Source of the DNA: Leptospirales bacterium
GTDB taxonomy: Bacteria; Spirochaetota; Leptospiria; Leptospirales; Leptonemataceae
Length of the DNA: 64,000 nucleotides
Assembly (NCBI GenBank): GCA_019694685.1
Contig: JAIBBM010000001.1
Span: 146,986 to 210,985 of the forward strand
Direction: 5' to 3'
Positions 17,874 through 27,179 of the stretch are shown one piece after another. A model generated the notes under the pieces. That model saw only the letters and a list, made by a program, of their open reading frames with translations, did not search any database and had not been told where the DNA came from. Made by a program: the position numbers and the translations under genes. Numbering within the stretch: position 1 is the first letter of the stretch; every line of letters begins with the position of its first letter.

Positions 17874-18926
17874 CTAAAATACGCTTTCAGCAATCAGCTT
17901 CTTCGTGTCCAGAGGCGGAACACGATCAAAATGAGCAAGAGCCATCTCAGAGCGATCTGTGAAGACACCGTCGCTTCCGAATTGATTCATCAACCATAAT
18001 TGCCATTTCTTGTTGATCGTATACGAATGAACCAGCCTTCCCGCGCGATGTGCAGGACCCGTATGCCACGGATAGCTAAGATAACCAACCGGGCCCATCC
18101 CTGCGTCCAGAGAGCGAGCTTTTTCCACGAGTGCAGGCCAGCCATCGCGAGCCCCCATTTCCTCATCCACCAGATAGACTCGAGGAACGGTCGCTGCGAT
18201 GTTCTTGAGGACCTGCACGCTTTCCGCGGAGAACGACTGGAAGATCACAGCAGCTTTGCCGCAACCCACTCTCACAGGGCGAATCACAGACTCATCAATG
18301 AGGGCGGGAGTATCTGCGCAAACGCGGTCACGGCCAATCCAGCCTCTCTTCGTAAGAAGATCCACCAGATCCTTTTCCACTCCAGGATAGCGTTCTGGCG
18401 ATTTGGTTTCTAAATATACGCCTGGCCTGTGATTTCCACCCTCCGCGATCGCAAGAAGATCTTCTACAGTTTGTATCTTCAATCCCTTGAAACGATCATT
18501 CGCGCGGTCCGGGTTTGCGGAATTGAACCACGAACCGAGGTCCAGTTTGAGTAGCTCCGCATATGTGAAACGATCTATCGTGTCCTTCTGTCTTCCCGGA
18601 AACACCTCTGCAACATTACTTGTTCGTTCTAAAGTATCATCATGGAGTAGAACCAGAATTCCGTCTTTGGTCCGCTGCACATCCCCTTCCAGGTAATCAG
18701 CACCCAGATCACGGGCAATCAGGTAAGCCGCTCTGGTTTCCTCGGGTGCCAGATAGGACGCGCCTCTGTGCGCAATCACGGCCGGGTGCGGAATTCCCAG
18801 CGCATTTGCAATCATTCGTCCGGCCTTTGGCGGACTCTGGATTCTCGCATAAACAAAGAACCCAAGAATCAAAACTTCCGGAATCAGAGTGATGAACAAG
18901 ATCAGGCGAATCGTGCGAAGGGTCAT
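17874..18926 (-). CDS. Glycerophosphodiester phosphodiesterase family protein
   Basis: 350 residues with one N-terminal membrane segment (RTIRLILFITLIPEVLILGFF). The catalytic set is complete: HRGASYLAPEET, GADYLEGDVQRTKDG with the metal-binding Glu and Asp, and LLHDDTLERT. It should cleave glycerophosphodiesters to glycerol-3-phosphate on the outer face of the inner membrane. I chose ATG 18926; the frame continues upstream only by overlapping the coding end of the secreted protein gene. The first 53 bases upstream are the intergenic leader from 18979. Confidence 0.88.
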   Translation of the reverse strand: MTLRTIRLILFITLIPEVLILGFFVYARIQSPPKAGRMIANALGIPHPAVIAHRGASYLAPEETRAAYLIARDLGADYLEGDVQRTKDGILVLLHDDTLERTSNVAEVFPGRQKDTIDRFTYAELLKLDLGSWFNSANPDRANDRFKGLKIQTVEDLLAIAEGGNHRPGVYLETKSPERYPGVEKDLVDLLTKRGWIGRDRVCADTPALIDESVIRPVRVGCGKAAVIFQSFSAESVQVLKNIAATVPRVYLVDEEMGARDGWPALVEKARSLDAGMGPVGYLSYPWHTGPAHRAGRLVHSYTINKKWQLWLMNQFGSDGVFTDRSEMALAHFDRVPPLDTKKLIAESVF

Positions 18927-18978
18927 GGATCGAATCTTCAGATGCAGATCCGCCTGTAACTCACTTTTCTCGCAGGCG

Positions 18979-19968
18979 TTACTTCTTCTCGAGTCCGCGA
19001 AGGAACTGTATTCTCCGGGTTTTTTCCGGAGATTGCCATTCGAGCGAGGAAAAAACGGCAAGGGAATGTGGCGCAGTCGTCACGGCCCCGGCAAAAGGCT
19101 CCATGAATTCCTGCCATGGTTCTGTCTGCTCTTTGTGAGGTGGGAGAGGTTTTCCATTGATTGAATCTCGCACCATGGAAGGAGTCACAGGAGAGTTGTT
19201 TCGCATCCCGCGAATATTTCTTATGGTAAACGGGCCGCCTGCCTTCTTATCGCGAATCACTTTACCAAAGAATTGAAATTCAATCGTTTGAAGCCCGGCG
19301 GAATAGTCTCCTTCCACACTCGAAGTCGCCACCGGTCCTGATTTCGAAAACAAGTTTGCATCAAAAGCAAAATATCCTGCCTTGTGAATCCATACAGGGA
19401 TGCGAACATACAAATGGCCCTGGCGCACTGATTCGGTGGCCCCTTGCTTGAATTCTGCGACGTTATGCGGCGTTGAAAACCAGTGCGCACGTTGATTGTG
19501 ACGCTTACCCTGAACATTAAAGTCAGCCTCAAGAAACATATCGCCCCAGTCCTGCACGCCTGGCTTCACCAGAAATTGAATGCTCTGATCTGGTCTGTTC
19601 CCGGCATCAATGCGAGGCGCGGCGGAGGCCTTTTGTTTTCCGCGGTCTTCCGTGTATACGCGAGCCTTCACCGAATCTACTTTCAACGGCTGTCCCAGCG
19701 AAGATTTGCAGTGAAGATAGATCTTAAATTCTTTTGTTCCAACGGACACGGCGCTCTGCGGAATCAGAGTGCACGCAGCACTCAATCCAGAAACCGGCAC
19801 AGGCGGACGATCAGAATTATAAGGGTCGAGTAGATCTACCTGCGTTTGTTCCAGCGGACGACTGTTGGGCGGGTATTTGGCCCATTCCAGATATCGTTCA
19901 AGCTCCGTTGGTTCGGAGTACACCTGAAGACTGAACAGCAGAATCAGCAGGCACCACGCCCGAATCAT
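18979..19968 (-). CDS. Secreted protein of unknown function, 329 aa
   Basis: A signal peptide (IRAWCLLILLFSLQVYS) is followed by a 310-residue mature part with two beta-sandwich-like halves (EFKIYLHCKSSLGQPL..., then HLYVRIPVWIHKAGYFAFDA...). Two cysteines (ACTLIP, LHCKSS) may form a disulfide. I recognise no family with confidence. The start codon follows the thiolase-like stop with one base between, so the two are transcribed together, although one product is exported and the other cytoplasmic. Confidence 0.7.
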   Translation of the reverse strand: MIRAWCLLILLFSLQVYSEPTELERYLEWAKYPPNSRPLEQTQVDLLDPYNSDRPPVPVSGLSAACTLIPQSAVSVGTKEFKIYLHCKSSLGQPLKVDSVKARVYTEDRGKQKASAAPRIDAGNRPDQSIQFLVKPGVQDWGDMFLEADFNVQGKRHNQRAHWFSTPHNVAEFKQGATESVRQGHLYVRIPVWIHKAGYFAFDANLFSKSGPVATSSVEGDYSAGLQTIEFQFFGKVIRDKKAGGPFTIRNIRGMRNNSPVTPSMVRDSINGKPLPPHKEQTEPWQEFMEPFAGAVTTAPHSLAVFSSLEWQSPEKTRRIQFLRGLEKK

Positions 19969-19969
19969 T

Positions 19970-21106
19970 TCAACCTTCTACGACGTAAATGATGCTGCTC
20001 TGAATTCCAAGTCCGGCCTGCGCAGAAACAAGCGCAGTCTTCGCGCCCGGAACCTGCGATGGGCCCGCCTGCCCGGTCACCTGAAGAGATGCCTCCATGA
20101 GGCGAGCAAGGCCCGATGCGTAGATGATGCCGCCGGAGAGAGCGCCGCCAGATGCATTCACCGGTTTGCCCGAAGAGCGATCAAACGCACCGTCGTTCAG
20201 TGCTTTTTGCGGGCTTCCGGCTGGCGCGATGCCCAGGGCTTCGCACAGCATAAGTTCCTGGTGTGCATAGTTTTCTTGAAGTTCAAAAATGTTCACATCG
20301 CCTATTTTTCTGCCCGACATCTCGAGTGCTTTGTTGGCTGCGAGGCCCACGTGTTTGAGCTCAGAAAGATTTCTGTAAGTGGGATAATACGCATCCCCGC
20401 TCAGTCCTACACCTATGATCCATGCAGCGTTTCTTTTCTTTTCTTTCACGTATTCTTCCGTTGCGAGAATCATGACAACGCAACCATCTCCTGGATAGGC
20501 CGCAGTCAATCGCGTAATCGGAGTGGCGATCCTGGCAGATTTTAGAATTTCATCAATGGAGAAATCTTTTGTTTCCCCTTCCATGGTTCGCGACTGATTC
20601 GCGGATCCGTTTGCTCTGTTCTTGCGGGCCACTTGCGCCAGATCTGCTTCCGTTGCGCCGGTCCTCTGCATGAAGTAATTTGCCTGGAGCGCAGCGATGC
20701 TATCGCCATCCGCGCCCACTGGCCTGAGATAGAATGGATCCGCGGACATTCCGCTGAACGCTGAATACGTACATTGACTTGCTTTAGAAAATGCAACTAC
20801 CATGGCAGTGCGAAATTTTCCGCTGAGAAGACGAGCCATCGCGTAATGAACGGCCCACGCTCCATCTCTCTCTACTTTGGATTCGTCTTTTAGAAATGAA
20901 CCGGCCGGTTCCACTGTGTAGACGTGGTTGATGGCGATTCCGTCCATGATGTCGTCGCCTGCCTGAACAATCGTGTCTATCTCTTCGATGGTCAGCCCTG
21001 TTTCGCGAAGCGCCTTTTTCACAGTCACGAAAACCAGGTCCTCCGTGGACTGGTCCAGATTCTCTCTCTCGATGGAAATCCCGTGCCCGATTACGCCAAT
21101 TCGCAT
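19970..21106 (-). CDS. Thiolase-fold protein with altered active site, 378 aa
   Basis: The thiolase fold is visible throughout: VGADGDSIAAL, ITRLTAAYPGDGCVVMILA, IFELQENYAHQELML and PVNASGGALSGG. The nucleophile region reads SKASQCTYSA, where a Cys can be placed only approximately. The final catalytic Cys-Gly-Gly-Gly block is replaced by SAQAGLGIQSS. It most resembles SCP2-type thiolases or lipid-transfer-like paralogues. The reaction is uncertain and may be lost. The start at 21106 has a pyrimidine-rich leader and no ribosome-binding site; it diverges from gyrA. Confidence 0.7.
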   Translation of the reverse strand: MRIGVIGHGISIERENLDQSTEDLVFVTVKKALRETGLTIEEIDTIVQAGDDIMDGIAINHVYTVEPAGSFLKDESKVERDGAWAVHYAMARLLSGKFRTAMVVAFSKASQCTYSAFSGMSADPFYLRPVGADGDSIAALQANYFMQRTGATEADLAQVARKNRANGSANQSRTMEGETKDFSIDEILKSARIATPITRLTAAYPGDGCVVMILATEEYVKEKKRNAAWIIGVGLSGDAYYPTYRNLSELKHVGLAANKALEMSGRKIGDVNIFELQENYAHQELMLCEALGIAPAGSPQKALNDGAFDRSSGKPVNASGGALSGGIIYASGLARLMEASLQVTGQAGPSQVPGAKTALVSAQAGLGIQSSIIYVVEG

Positions 21107-21242
21107 ATTTGCAGGAGGAGTGGGGGACGCACGGTGTCAAGTGCTTCCGTCCGCGGCCTTTTCTTACCCGGTTTTGCCGCCTTTCTCCGTTTTCCTTTGA
21201 CTGGAAGGCCTCAAAATGCCCTTTGCCCCCCAAGAGGACATA

Positions 21243-23939
21243 ATGGCCAAGAAAAGCGGTTTTCGTTCCAAATCCAAAACAGATAAAGGTAAAAAGCAGG
21301 TAAAAAAAGCGCCAAAAGCGGCGCGCCCTGGCAAAGCGAAAAAGCGCCCGGTTCCTAAGAAGACCAGCCGCCCGCCTTCCAGGTTGAGCCCTGCTAAACG
21401 GCCGCCACCGCGCACCAAACAGCGCGGAAACGCCAAAAAAACAAGAAGGGCAAGAAGGATGGAGGAAAATCCACAAATCGTTCGCACAGACATTCAAGGT
21501 GCGCTGCAGAAAGGTCTTCGTATTGTTCCGGTAGAAATCGATAACCAGATGAAAGAGGCATACCTCGATTACGCAATGAGCGTAATTGTGGGCAGAGCAC
21601 TTCCGGATGCTCGAGACGGTCTCAAGCCCGTGCACCGCCGCATCCTCTATGCGATGCACGCGCGCGCCTGGCGCAATGACAGGCCATTCGTCAAGTGCGC
21701 AAAGATCGTAGGTGAGGTCATTGGTAACTTTCATCCGCACGGTGACGTGGCCGTGTACGATACTCTCGTGCGCATGGCACAGGATTTCGCCATGCGACAG
21801 CCTCTCATCGACGGTCAGGGGAATTTCGGATCGATTGATGGAGACAGTCCGGCTGCTTACCGTTATACGGAAGCGCGCCTCTCCAAGATCGCTTCAGAAC
21901 TGCTCAACGACATTGATAAGAGCACGGTTGACTTCAGCCCCAACTTTGACGACACAAGACAGGAACCGCAGGTTCTCCCTGCTGCTTTCCCCAACCTTCT
22001 GGTCAACGGTTCCACTGGAATTGCAGTGGGCATGGCCACGAACATCCCTCCGCATAACCTCGGTGAGGTGATCGAAGCTACTCTCGCGCTGATTCAAAAA
22101 CCAAACATTAGCCTGGAAGATCTGACAAAGTACATTCCAGCTCCGGATTTTCCAACTGCCGGCATCATCATCGGCGGAGAAGGATTGAAATCTGCCTATC
22201 TGACAGGCCGCGGTTCATTCAGAATTCGCGCCCGGGTTGATATTGAAACGGATAAGAAGGGTCGCGATAAAATTCTCGTGACGGAAATTCCTTATCAGGT
22301 GAACAAGAAGACTCTACTCGAAAAGATTGGAGATCTTGTTAACAACAAGGAAATTGAAGGGATCACGGATATTCTCGATCTGTCGGATCGTCATGGAATC
22401 CGAATCGAAATCTTCCTCAAAAAAGATGCAAACGCTCAGGTAATCCTAAACCAGCTCTACAAGCAAACACAGCTGCAGATCAGCTACGGCATCAACATGC
22501 TCGCTCTTGTAGACGGCAGCCCCAAGGTAATGAACCTCAAAGAGCTTCTGCAGGTATACGTTAAGCACCGCAAAGAGATCGTTGTTCGCAGAACGCAGCA
22601 CGACCTGGACGAAGCAGAAAAACGCGCGCATATCTTGGAGGGTTTGAAAATCGCCCTGGACTTCATCGACGAAGTCATCAAGATCATCCGCTCTTCGCAG
22701 ACAGTGGAAGAAGCAAGAACGCGTCTGATGACTCGCTTCAAGCTCACCGAAATTCAGGCAAATGCAATCCTGGATATGCGTCTGCAAAAGCTCACGTCTC
22801 TCGAATCCAAAAAGATCATTGAAGAACTTGAACAGCTTCGCGCTACAATCAAAGACCTCAAAGACATTCTCAAAAGCGACGATCGTCAATTCAAGATCAT
22901 CTCCTCAGAATTGGGCGATGTGAAGAAAGCTTACCCTGGAAAACGCAAGACAGAAGTAGATCACAGCTCTGTAGAAACCACGAACTTCAACGTGAAAGAT
23001 CTGATCAAAGACGAACAGGTCGTCATCAGCATCACAGAAGATGGATTCATCAAGCGCACAGCTCTGGATACTTTCCGCCGCCAGCATCGCGGAGGCAAAG
23101 GAGTCAAAGGTGCGAACCTGAAAAACGAAGACATGATTCGTCTCGTGTCTACGGGATCCACTCACGATACTATGCTGTGTTTCTCAAACCGCGGCAAAAT
23201 CTTCGCCGTGCCCATGCATGAAGTTCCGGAAGCGGGCAGAGAAGGCAGAGGAAAGTCTCTCAAAGCAATCCTCAGTCTGGGTGCAGATGAAAAGATCACT
23301 GCGATCACGAGCGTTCGCGGTTTCTCAGACGAACTGGCCATCGTAATGATCAGCCGCGAAGGGATCCTCAAGAAATCGGATCTCAGCGTTTTTGCTTCCA
23401 CTCGCAAAGGTGGAATCATCGCGATCAATCTGCGCAAAGAAGATGAACTCATCAACGTGCGCCTGGTAAGTCCAAAAGACGACATTGTCATCGCCACGAA
23501 AGAGGGAAGTGCCCTTCGCACAAACCTCGCGAAGATGAGAAGCCAGGGTAGAAACGCCGCAGGCATCATTGGCATGCGCCTGGAAAAAGGGGACGAGGTG
23601 ATCGGCATGGATGTGGCCAGAAAAGACGCTTCTCTCATGGTAATTTCTGAGAAAGGTTTTGGAAAGAGACTGCCGTTCAATCAACTGCCGGCGAAAGGAC
23701 GCGGTGGGAAGGGTATGACCTACATCAAAATCACGGACAAAAACGGGCCGGCCATGGCTGTGGCGACTGTGAAGGAAGACGATGATATCATCGTCGTTGC
23801 AAGAAGCGGCATGGTGATTCGACTCAGCGCCAAAGAAATCCCGGCACTCGGAAGGCCTACAGTGGGCGTTCGAGTTGTGGACATTTCTGAGGGAGATCGA
23901 GTGCGAGACGTTGCTGTACTGAGCGACGACGCGCCTTAG
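21243..23939 (+). CDS. gyrA: DNA gyrase subunit A with basic N-terminal tail
   Basis: 898 residues from ATG 21243, which has AGAGG 5 bases upstream. The first 72 residues are mostly Lys, Arg, Pro and Ala. The gyrase core starts at MEENPQIV (21459), which could be a second start behind AAGGG. Catalytic Tyr is in AAYRYTEAR. The C-terminal pinwheel repeats follow and contain QHRGGKG, close to the GyrA-box QRRGGKG, which favours GyrA over ParC. It cuts and passes DNA to introduce negative supercoils with GyrB, which is not in this window. In the quinolone region [10 protein letters not shown], Val replaces the E. coli Ser83 while Asp87 is kept. Confidence 0.93.
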   Translation: MAKKSGFRSKSKTDKGKKQVKKAPKAARPGKAKKRPVPKKTSRPPSRLSPAKRPPPRTKQRGNAKKTRRARRMEENPQIVRTDIQGALQKGLRIVPVEIDNQMKEAYLDYAMSVIVGRALPDARDGLKPVHRRILYAMHARAWRNDRPFVKCAKIVGEVIGNFHPHGDVAVYDTLVRMAQDFAMRQPLIDGQGNFGSIDGDSPAAYRYTEARLSKIASELLNDIDKSTVDFSPNFDDTRQEPQVLPAAFPNLLVNGSTGIAVGMATNIPPHNLGEVIEATLALIQKPNISLEDLTKYIPAPDFPTAGIIIGGEGLKSAYLTGRGSFRIRARVDIETDKKGRDKILVTEIPYQVNKKTLLEKIGDLVNNKEIEGITDILDLSDRHGIRIEIFLKKDANAQVILNQLYKQTQLQISYGINMLALVDGSPKVMNLKELLQVYVKHRKEIVVRRTQHDLDEAEKRAHILEGLKIALDFIDEVIKIIRSSQTVEEARTRLMTRFKLTEIQANAILDMRLQKLTSLESKKIIEELEQLRATIKDLKDILKSDDRQFKIISSELGDVKKAYPGKRKTEVDHSSVETTNFNVKDLIKDEQVVISITEDGFIKRTALDTFRRQHRGGKGVKGANLKNEDMIRLVSTGSTHDTMLCFSNRGKIFAVPMHEVPEAGREGRGKSLKAILSLGADEKITAITSVRGFSDELAIVMISREGILKKSDLSVFASTRKGGIIAINLRKEDELINVRLVSPKDDIVIATKEGSALRTNLAKMRSQGRNAAGIIGMRLEKGDEVIGMDVARKDASLMVISEKGFGKRLPFNQLPAKGRGGKGMTYIKITDKNGPAMAVATVKEDDDIIVVARSGMVIRLSAKEIPALGRPTVGVRVVDISEGDRVRDVAVLSDDAP

Positions 23940-23951
23940 ATTTTTTCTTTA

Positions 23952-23985
23952 CACGCGCTGGAACGCACCTACGTTTCGGCGCGTG
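23952..23985 (+). promoter_or_regulatory. Strong hairpin covering the start codon of the HNH gene
   Basis: Fourteen base pairs run without a break from 23952-23965 to 23972-23985, with two G-U pairs and a six-base loop CACCTA. The 3' arm ends GCGCGTG, and its final GTG is the proposed start codon of the HNH gene. It begins 13 bases after the gyrA stop. No U-tract follows, so translation control or RNA processing fits better than simple termination. Confidence 0.65.
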
Positions 23986-24552
23986 AGGGATGTCTTACAG
24001 GAATCGGTCCTTGTGCTCAATACGAGCATGATCGCCATTGACATTTGCAGCGCCAGAACCGCGATTCTGGAGATACTGCGCAACATCGCCATCCCAATCA
24101 AAGAATCAGAGGACCTGGTGCGCTCTGAAAAGCTCACTCTTCATGTGCCGCGAATCATCGCACAGAGAAGTTATCACAAGATCCCCAGGTACGATCAGAA
24201 AACTTCCAAGATCAACATCATTTATAGGGACGATCAGACATGCTGTTACTGCGGCGTGCGATTTCCAATTCCTGAACTGACTGTAGATCATGTGATTCCA
24301 CGATCCAGATGGAAAAAGATTACCGGAGAAACACCACCCTATGATTTCAATTCCTGGTGGAATCTCGTAACTGCGTGCAGGAGATGCAATTCCGTAAAAG
24401 CAAATCGACTCTTGCAGGAAATTGGCTGGAAGCTGCAAAAGAAGCCGGATAAACCAAAGAATACTGGACTGGTCATTGCCAGACAAAGAGCAGAATCTCT
24501 GGGCTGGATGGAATACTGCAGAGTGAATGTCCGGCTGGTGGAAAGCGTCTAA
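23983..24552 (+). CDS. HNH endonuclease family protein
   Basis: 189 residues of the chromosomal HNH family that begins with a VLVLNTS strand and SARTAILEIL helix. The HNH/zinc core reads CCYCGVRFP, LTVDHVIPRSR, NLVTACRRCNSVKANR, with two CxxC pairs and the catalytic DH. It probably nicks or cuts nucleic acid; the target is unknown and it is not linked to a mobile element here. The start is GTG at 23983, inside the right arm of a strong hairpin; no ribosome-binding site is evident. Confidence 0.85.
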   Translation: MRDVLQESVLVLNTSMIAIDICSARTAILEILRNIAIPIKESEDLVRSEKLTLHVPRIIAQRSYHKIPRYDQKTSKINIIYRDDQTCCYCGVRFPIPELTVDHVIPRSRWKKITGETPPYDFNSWWNLVTACRRCNSVKANRLLQEIGWKLQKKPDKPKNTGLVIARQRAESLGWMEYCRVNVRLVESV

Positions 24553-24574
24553 CGATGGTTATGCGCGAGACCAG

Positions 24575-24595
24575 GCCTTTACTATTGTAAAAGGC
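24575..24595. terminator. Hairpin between the convergent HNH and rhomboid genes
   Basis: GCCTTTAC pairs with GTAAAAGGC with one bulged A around loop TATT. It overlaps the rhomboid stop region. A weak bidirectional terminator is likely. Confidence 0.4.
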
Positions 24596-25382
24596 GATAG
24601 CCGCGCTTCACATCAAAAGTAAACTCGCTCGCGCAATTGGGACACCGATAGCGCCCAAATTCAGTGGGCGCAATGGGCAACGCACACGCCGGGCAGTAAA
24701 CTGTGGGCTTCGATGATCCACGCGTCCGCCGAACTCTGGCGTGAAAGCTGTCTAGAAAACCTGCGGCCTTGAGCAAAAGACCTAGAATAACTCCACCTAT
24801 GAGACCCCCGACATGCGCCGCATAGGCAACGTGCGTTGGCAAAGCAAGTGCGAGAATTGCCCAGAGTAACTGACCTGCGAACCAGAATCCAATGGCCCAA
24901 AACGCATTCATCAGAAAAGGACCTGATGCGGAGGCCTCAGAATCTGCGGCCAAGAACAAGTTCACCTTCACGTTCGGAAAGAATACTAAGAAAACCCCGA
25001 GGATTCCTGAGACAGCTCCGGAAGCACCTACGACTGGAAGAGTTGATTGCAGGTTCATCCATGCGTAGCAAGAATCCGAAATCACTGCAAGAATCAGGTA
25101 AAGGAGAACAAACATGAAAGGGCCGACCACGTCTTCAACGCCTGGTCCAAACATATACAAGAAGATCATGTTTCCAATGAGGTGAAAAATGCCGGAATGC
25201 AAGAATGTTGAAATCACCGAATCGATGAAAGAGAATCGGGCAGGGACGAGACCAAACGATTTGATGATATTTTCGCTGTCCAGGGCAGTGAAAGCGTAAG
25301 CCAGCACGGATATGGCGATCAGCGCATATACAGCCAACGGCGTGGAGAATCTGTGCTTCCCTACCGGCTGAAAAAACAGCAT
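24582..25382 (-). CDS. Rhomboid-family intramembrane serine protease with C-terminal zinc ribbon
   Basis: 266 residues with six membrane segments. Rhomboid motifs are in order: HSGIFHLIGNMIFL, catalytic Ser in GASGAVSG, and catalytic His in AHVGGLIGG. The C-terminal tail adds a zinc-ribbon pair CPAC...CPNC at about residues 230-253. Rhomboids cut membrane proteins inside the bilayer; the substrate is unknown. It lies downstream of the DedA gene, with a hairpin in the 53-base gap. Confidence 0.92.
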   Translation of the reverse strand: MLFFQPVGKHRFSTPLAVYALIAISVLAYAFTALDSENIIKSFGLVPARFSFIDSVISTFLHSGIFHLIGNMIFLYMFGPGVEDVVGPFMFVLLYLILAVISDSCYAWMNLQSTLPVVGASGAVSGILGVFLVFFPNVKVNLFLAADSEASASGPFLMNAFWAIGFWFAGQLLWAILALALPTHVAYAAHVGGLIGGVILGLLLKAAGFLDSFHARVRRTRGSSKPTVYCPACALPIAPTEFGRYRCPNCASEFTFDVKRGYRLLQ

Positions 25383-25401
25383 TGATTCTTTGGCTCCGCT
25401 G

Positions 25402-25419
25402 GCCTAACCACTGTTAGGC
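25402..25419. repeat. Perfect 7-bp hairpin between the DedA and rhomboid genes
   Basis: GCCTAAC-CACT-GTTAGGC. There is no T-run on the minus strand, so it may be a weak terminator, a processing site or an operator. Confidence 0.4.
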
Positions 25420-25435
25420 GCCGCGCTTGATCCCA

Positions 25436-26065
25436 TCATTCCGGAGCATTTGCAGACTTGCGCCTGCCCCACAAAAACTTTCCTACGAAGAAAGCAATCA
25501 CAAGGGCAATCAACAAGACCATTCCATGCTCAACGCTACGAACCGTGTTGATCACTGCCTCGAGTTCGTGTCCAAACAAGAAGACTACGTAAGTGATAGT
25601 GGGCACGCTGATGAGCGCTGCCATTCCATCGTAAAAAAGAAATACTCTAAACGGAAGATGCAGAGTCCCTGCCGTGAAGAAAACGGGAGTGCGGAGTCCA
25701 GGCATAAAGCGCGCGGCAAAGACGATCTTGTTTCCGTGCTCATGAAACCTCTCTCGAATTGCGGCCAATCGCACGGGAGAAAGCACCCGTTGAAAGAACG
25801 GAAGCTGAGTCAATCGCAGGCCTAACTTGTGCCCCAGAAAGAAGATGGTCCCGTCTCCTATCATTACGCCCGCAAAGGCGACGGCGACCATTATGTGAAT
25901 GTCAGCGAGTCCCTTGTAGGCAAGCACACCTGCAGTAAAGAGAACCACATCTTCCGGAAGAGGAAGACCAAATCCACAGAGGAGGAGAATGAAGAATACA
26001 AACAGGTACGGGAGCGGCCCAGAGAAATTCTGGACCACCCCGAGCAACGAATTGAGTAAATCCAA
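25436..26065 (-). CDS. DedA-family membrane protein
   Basis: 209 residues, with membrane segments around 17-47, 52-78, 133-160 and 178-200. Typical DedA residues are present: ENVV-like PLPEDVVLF, AGVMIGDGTIFFLGHKLG and AARFMPGLRTPVFFTAG with the conserved Arg-Pro. The family includes undecaprenyl-phosphate and phosphatidylethanolamine flippases, so lipid transport at the inner membrane is likely. The ATG directly abuts the aldolase stop (26066). Confidence 0.9.
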   Translation of the reverse strand: MDLLNSLLGVVQNFSGPLPYLFVFFILLLCGFGLPLPEDVVLFTAGVLAYKGLADIHIMVAVAFAGVMIGDGTIFFLGHKLGLRLTQLPFFQRVLSPVRLAAIRERFHEHGNKIVFAARFMPGLRTPVFFTAGTLHLPFRVFLFYDGMAALISVPTITYVVFLFGHELEAVINTVRSVEHGMVLLIALVIAFFVGKFLWGRRKSANAPE

Positions 26066-27121
26066 TCAGGCTACCGTGATATCTTTATTCAGGTAAATAT
26101 CCTGAATAGACTGGAGCAGCTGAGCACCTTCCTCGAATGGACGCTGGAACGCTTTGCGACCAGAGATCAATCCCATGCCGCCTGCGCGCTTGTTGATCAC
26201 TGCAGTGCCAACCGCTTCTGCGAGGTCAGAAGAACCCTTAGATTCCCCACCAGAATTGATCAAGCCAGCGCGGCCAGAATAGCAATTCAGAACCTGATAA
26301 CGAGTCAGATCGATCGGATGATCCGTGGAAAGATCTGAATACACCTTCGGATGAGTCTTGCCATGTTTGGTTGCGTTGTATCCGCCGTTGTTTGTAGGAA
26401 GCTTCTGCTTGATAATGTCTGCCTGGATCGTTACGCCCAGGTGATTTCCTTGAGAGCTTAAATCCGCGGAAGTATGGTAATCCACACCATCCACCTTGAA
26501 CGCGTTGTTTCGCAGGTAGCACCAGAGCACTGTAGCCATTCCAAGTTCATGTGCGTATGCGAAGGCTTCAGAAACCTCAACGATCTGGCGACGGCTTTCA
26601 TCCGAACCAAAATAAATGGTTGCTCCAATGGCAACAGCACCCATGTTCCAGGCTTCCTTGATTGTGCCGAACATCACTTGATCGTACTTGTTCGGGTAGC
26701 TTAGAAATTCGTTATGATTGATTTTCACTAGAAAAGGAATTCTGTGAGCATACTTGCGCGCAACCGAGCCGAGCACGCCAAAGGTACTGCATACAGCATT
26801 GCAGCCACCTTCGATTGCCAGCTTTACAATGTTTTCTGGATCGAAATAGATTGGATTGGGCGCGAAAGACGCACCACCGGAATGCTCCACTCCCTGATCC
26901 ACCGGCAGAATGCTAACGTATCCACTACCACCGAGGCGGCCGTGTGAGAATATCTGCTGGAGAGAACGCAAAACCTGCGGCGATCTGTCTGACTGAGTCC
27001 AGATTCTGTCTACGAAATCCGGCCCGGGCAGGTGAATGGTTTCTTTTGCTACTTTTGCTTTATGACCCAGGAGGGACTCTGCCTGCCCACCCAGGAGTTC
27101 TCTAACTTTTGCGAGATCCAT
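26066..27121 (-). CDS. fbaB: Class I fructose-bisphosphate aldolase, archaeal/DhnA type
   Basis: 351 residues. Signatures: [13 protein letters not shown] near residue 74, [12 protein letters not shown] and the Schiff-base region [21 protein letters not shown] with late phosphate-binding GGESKGSSD and [17 protein letters not shown]. It splits fructose-1,6-bisphosphate in glycolysis or forms it in gluconeogenesis. It pairs in function with tpiA at 58.2 kb. The three genes fbaB, the DedA gene and the rhomboid gene run in one direction. Confidence 0.93.
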   Translation of the reverse strand: MDLAKVRELLGGQAESLLGHKAKVAKETIHLPGPDFVDRIWTQSDRSPQVLRSLQQIFSHGRLGGSGYVSILPVDQGVEHSGGASFAPNPIYFDPENIVKLAIEGGCNAVCSTFGVLGSVARKYAHRIPFLVKINHNEFLSYPNKYDQVMFGTIKEAWNMGAVAIGATIYFGSDESRRQIVEVSEAFAYAHELGMATVLWCYLRNNAFKVDGVDYHTSADLSSQGNHLGVTIQADIIKQKLPTNNGGYNATKHGKTHPKVYSDLSTDHPIDLTRYQVLNCYSGRAGLINSGGESKGSSDLAEAVGTAVINKRAGGMGLISGRKAFQRPFEEGAQLLQSIQDIYLNKDITVA

Positions 27122-27179
27122 TGCATGAACTCCTTTTTTCTCATCATTCTACACCCGGACAAAGGTAGTCCAGCGAAAC

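Noticed and set aside
20784..21740. Minus-strand open frame across the gyrA start
   Set aside because: It overlaps both gyrA and the thiolase-like gene out of frame, is rich in Arg and has no recognisable domain.
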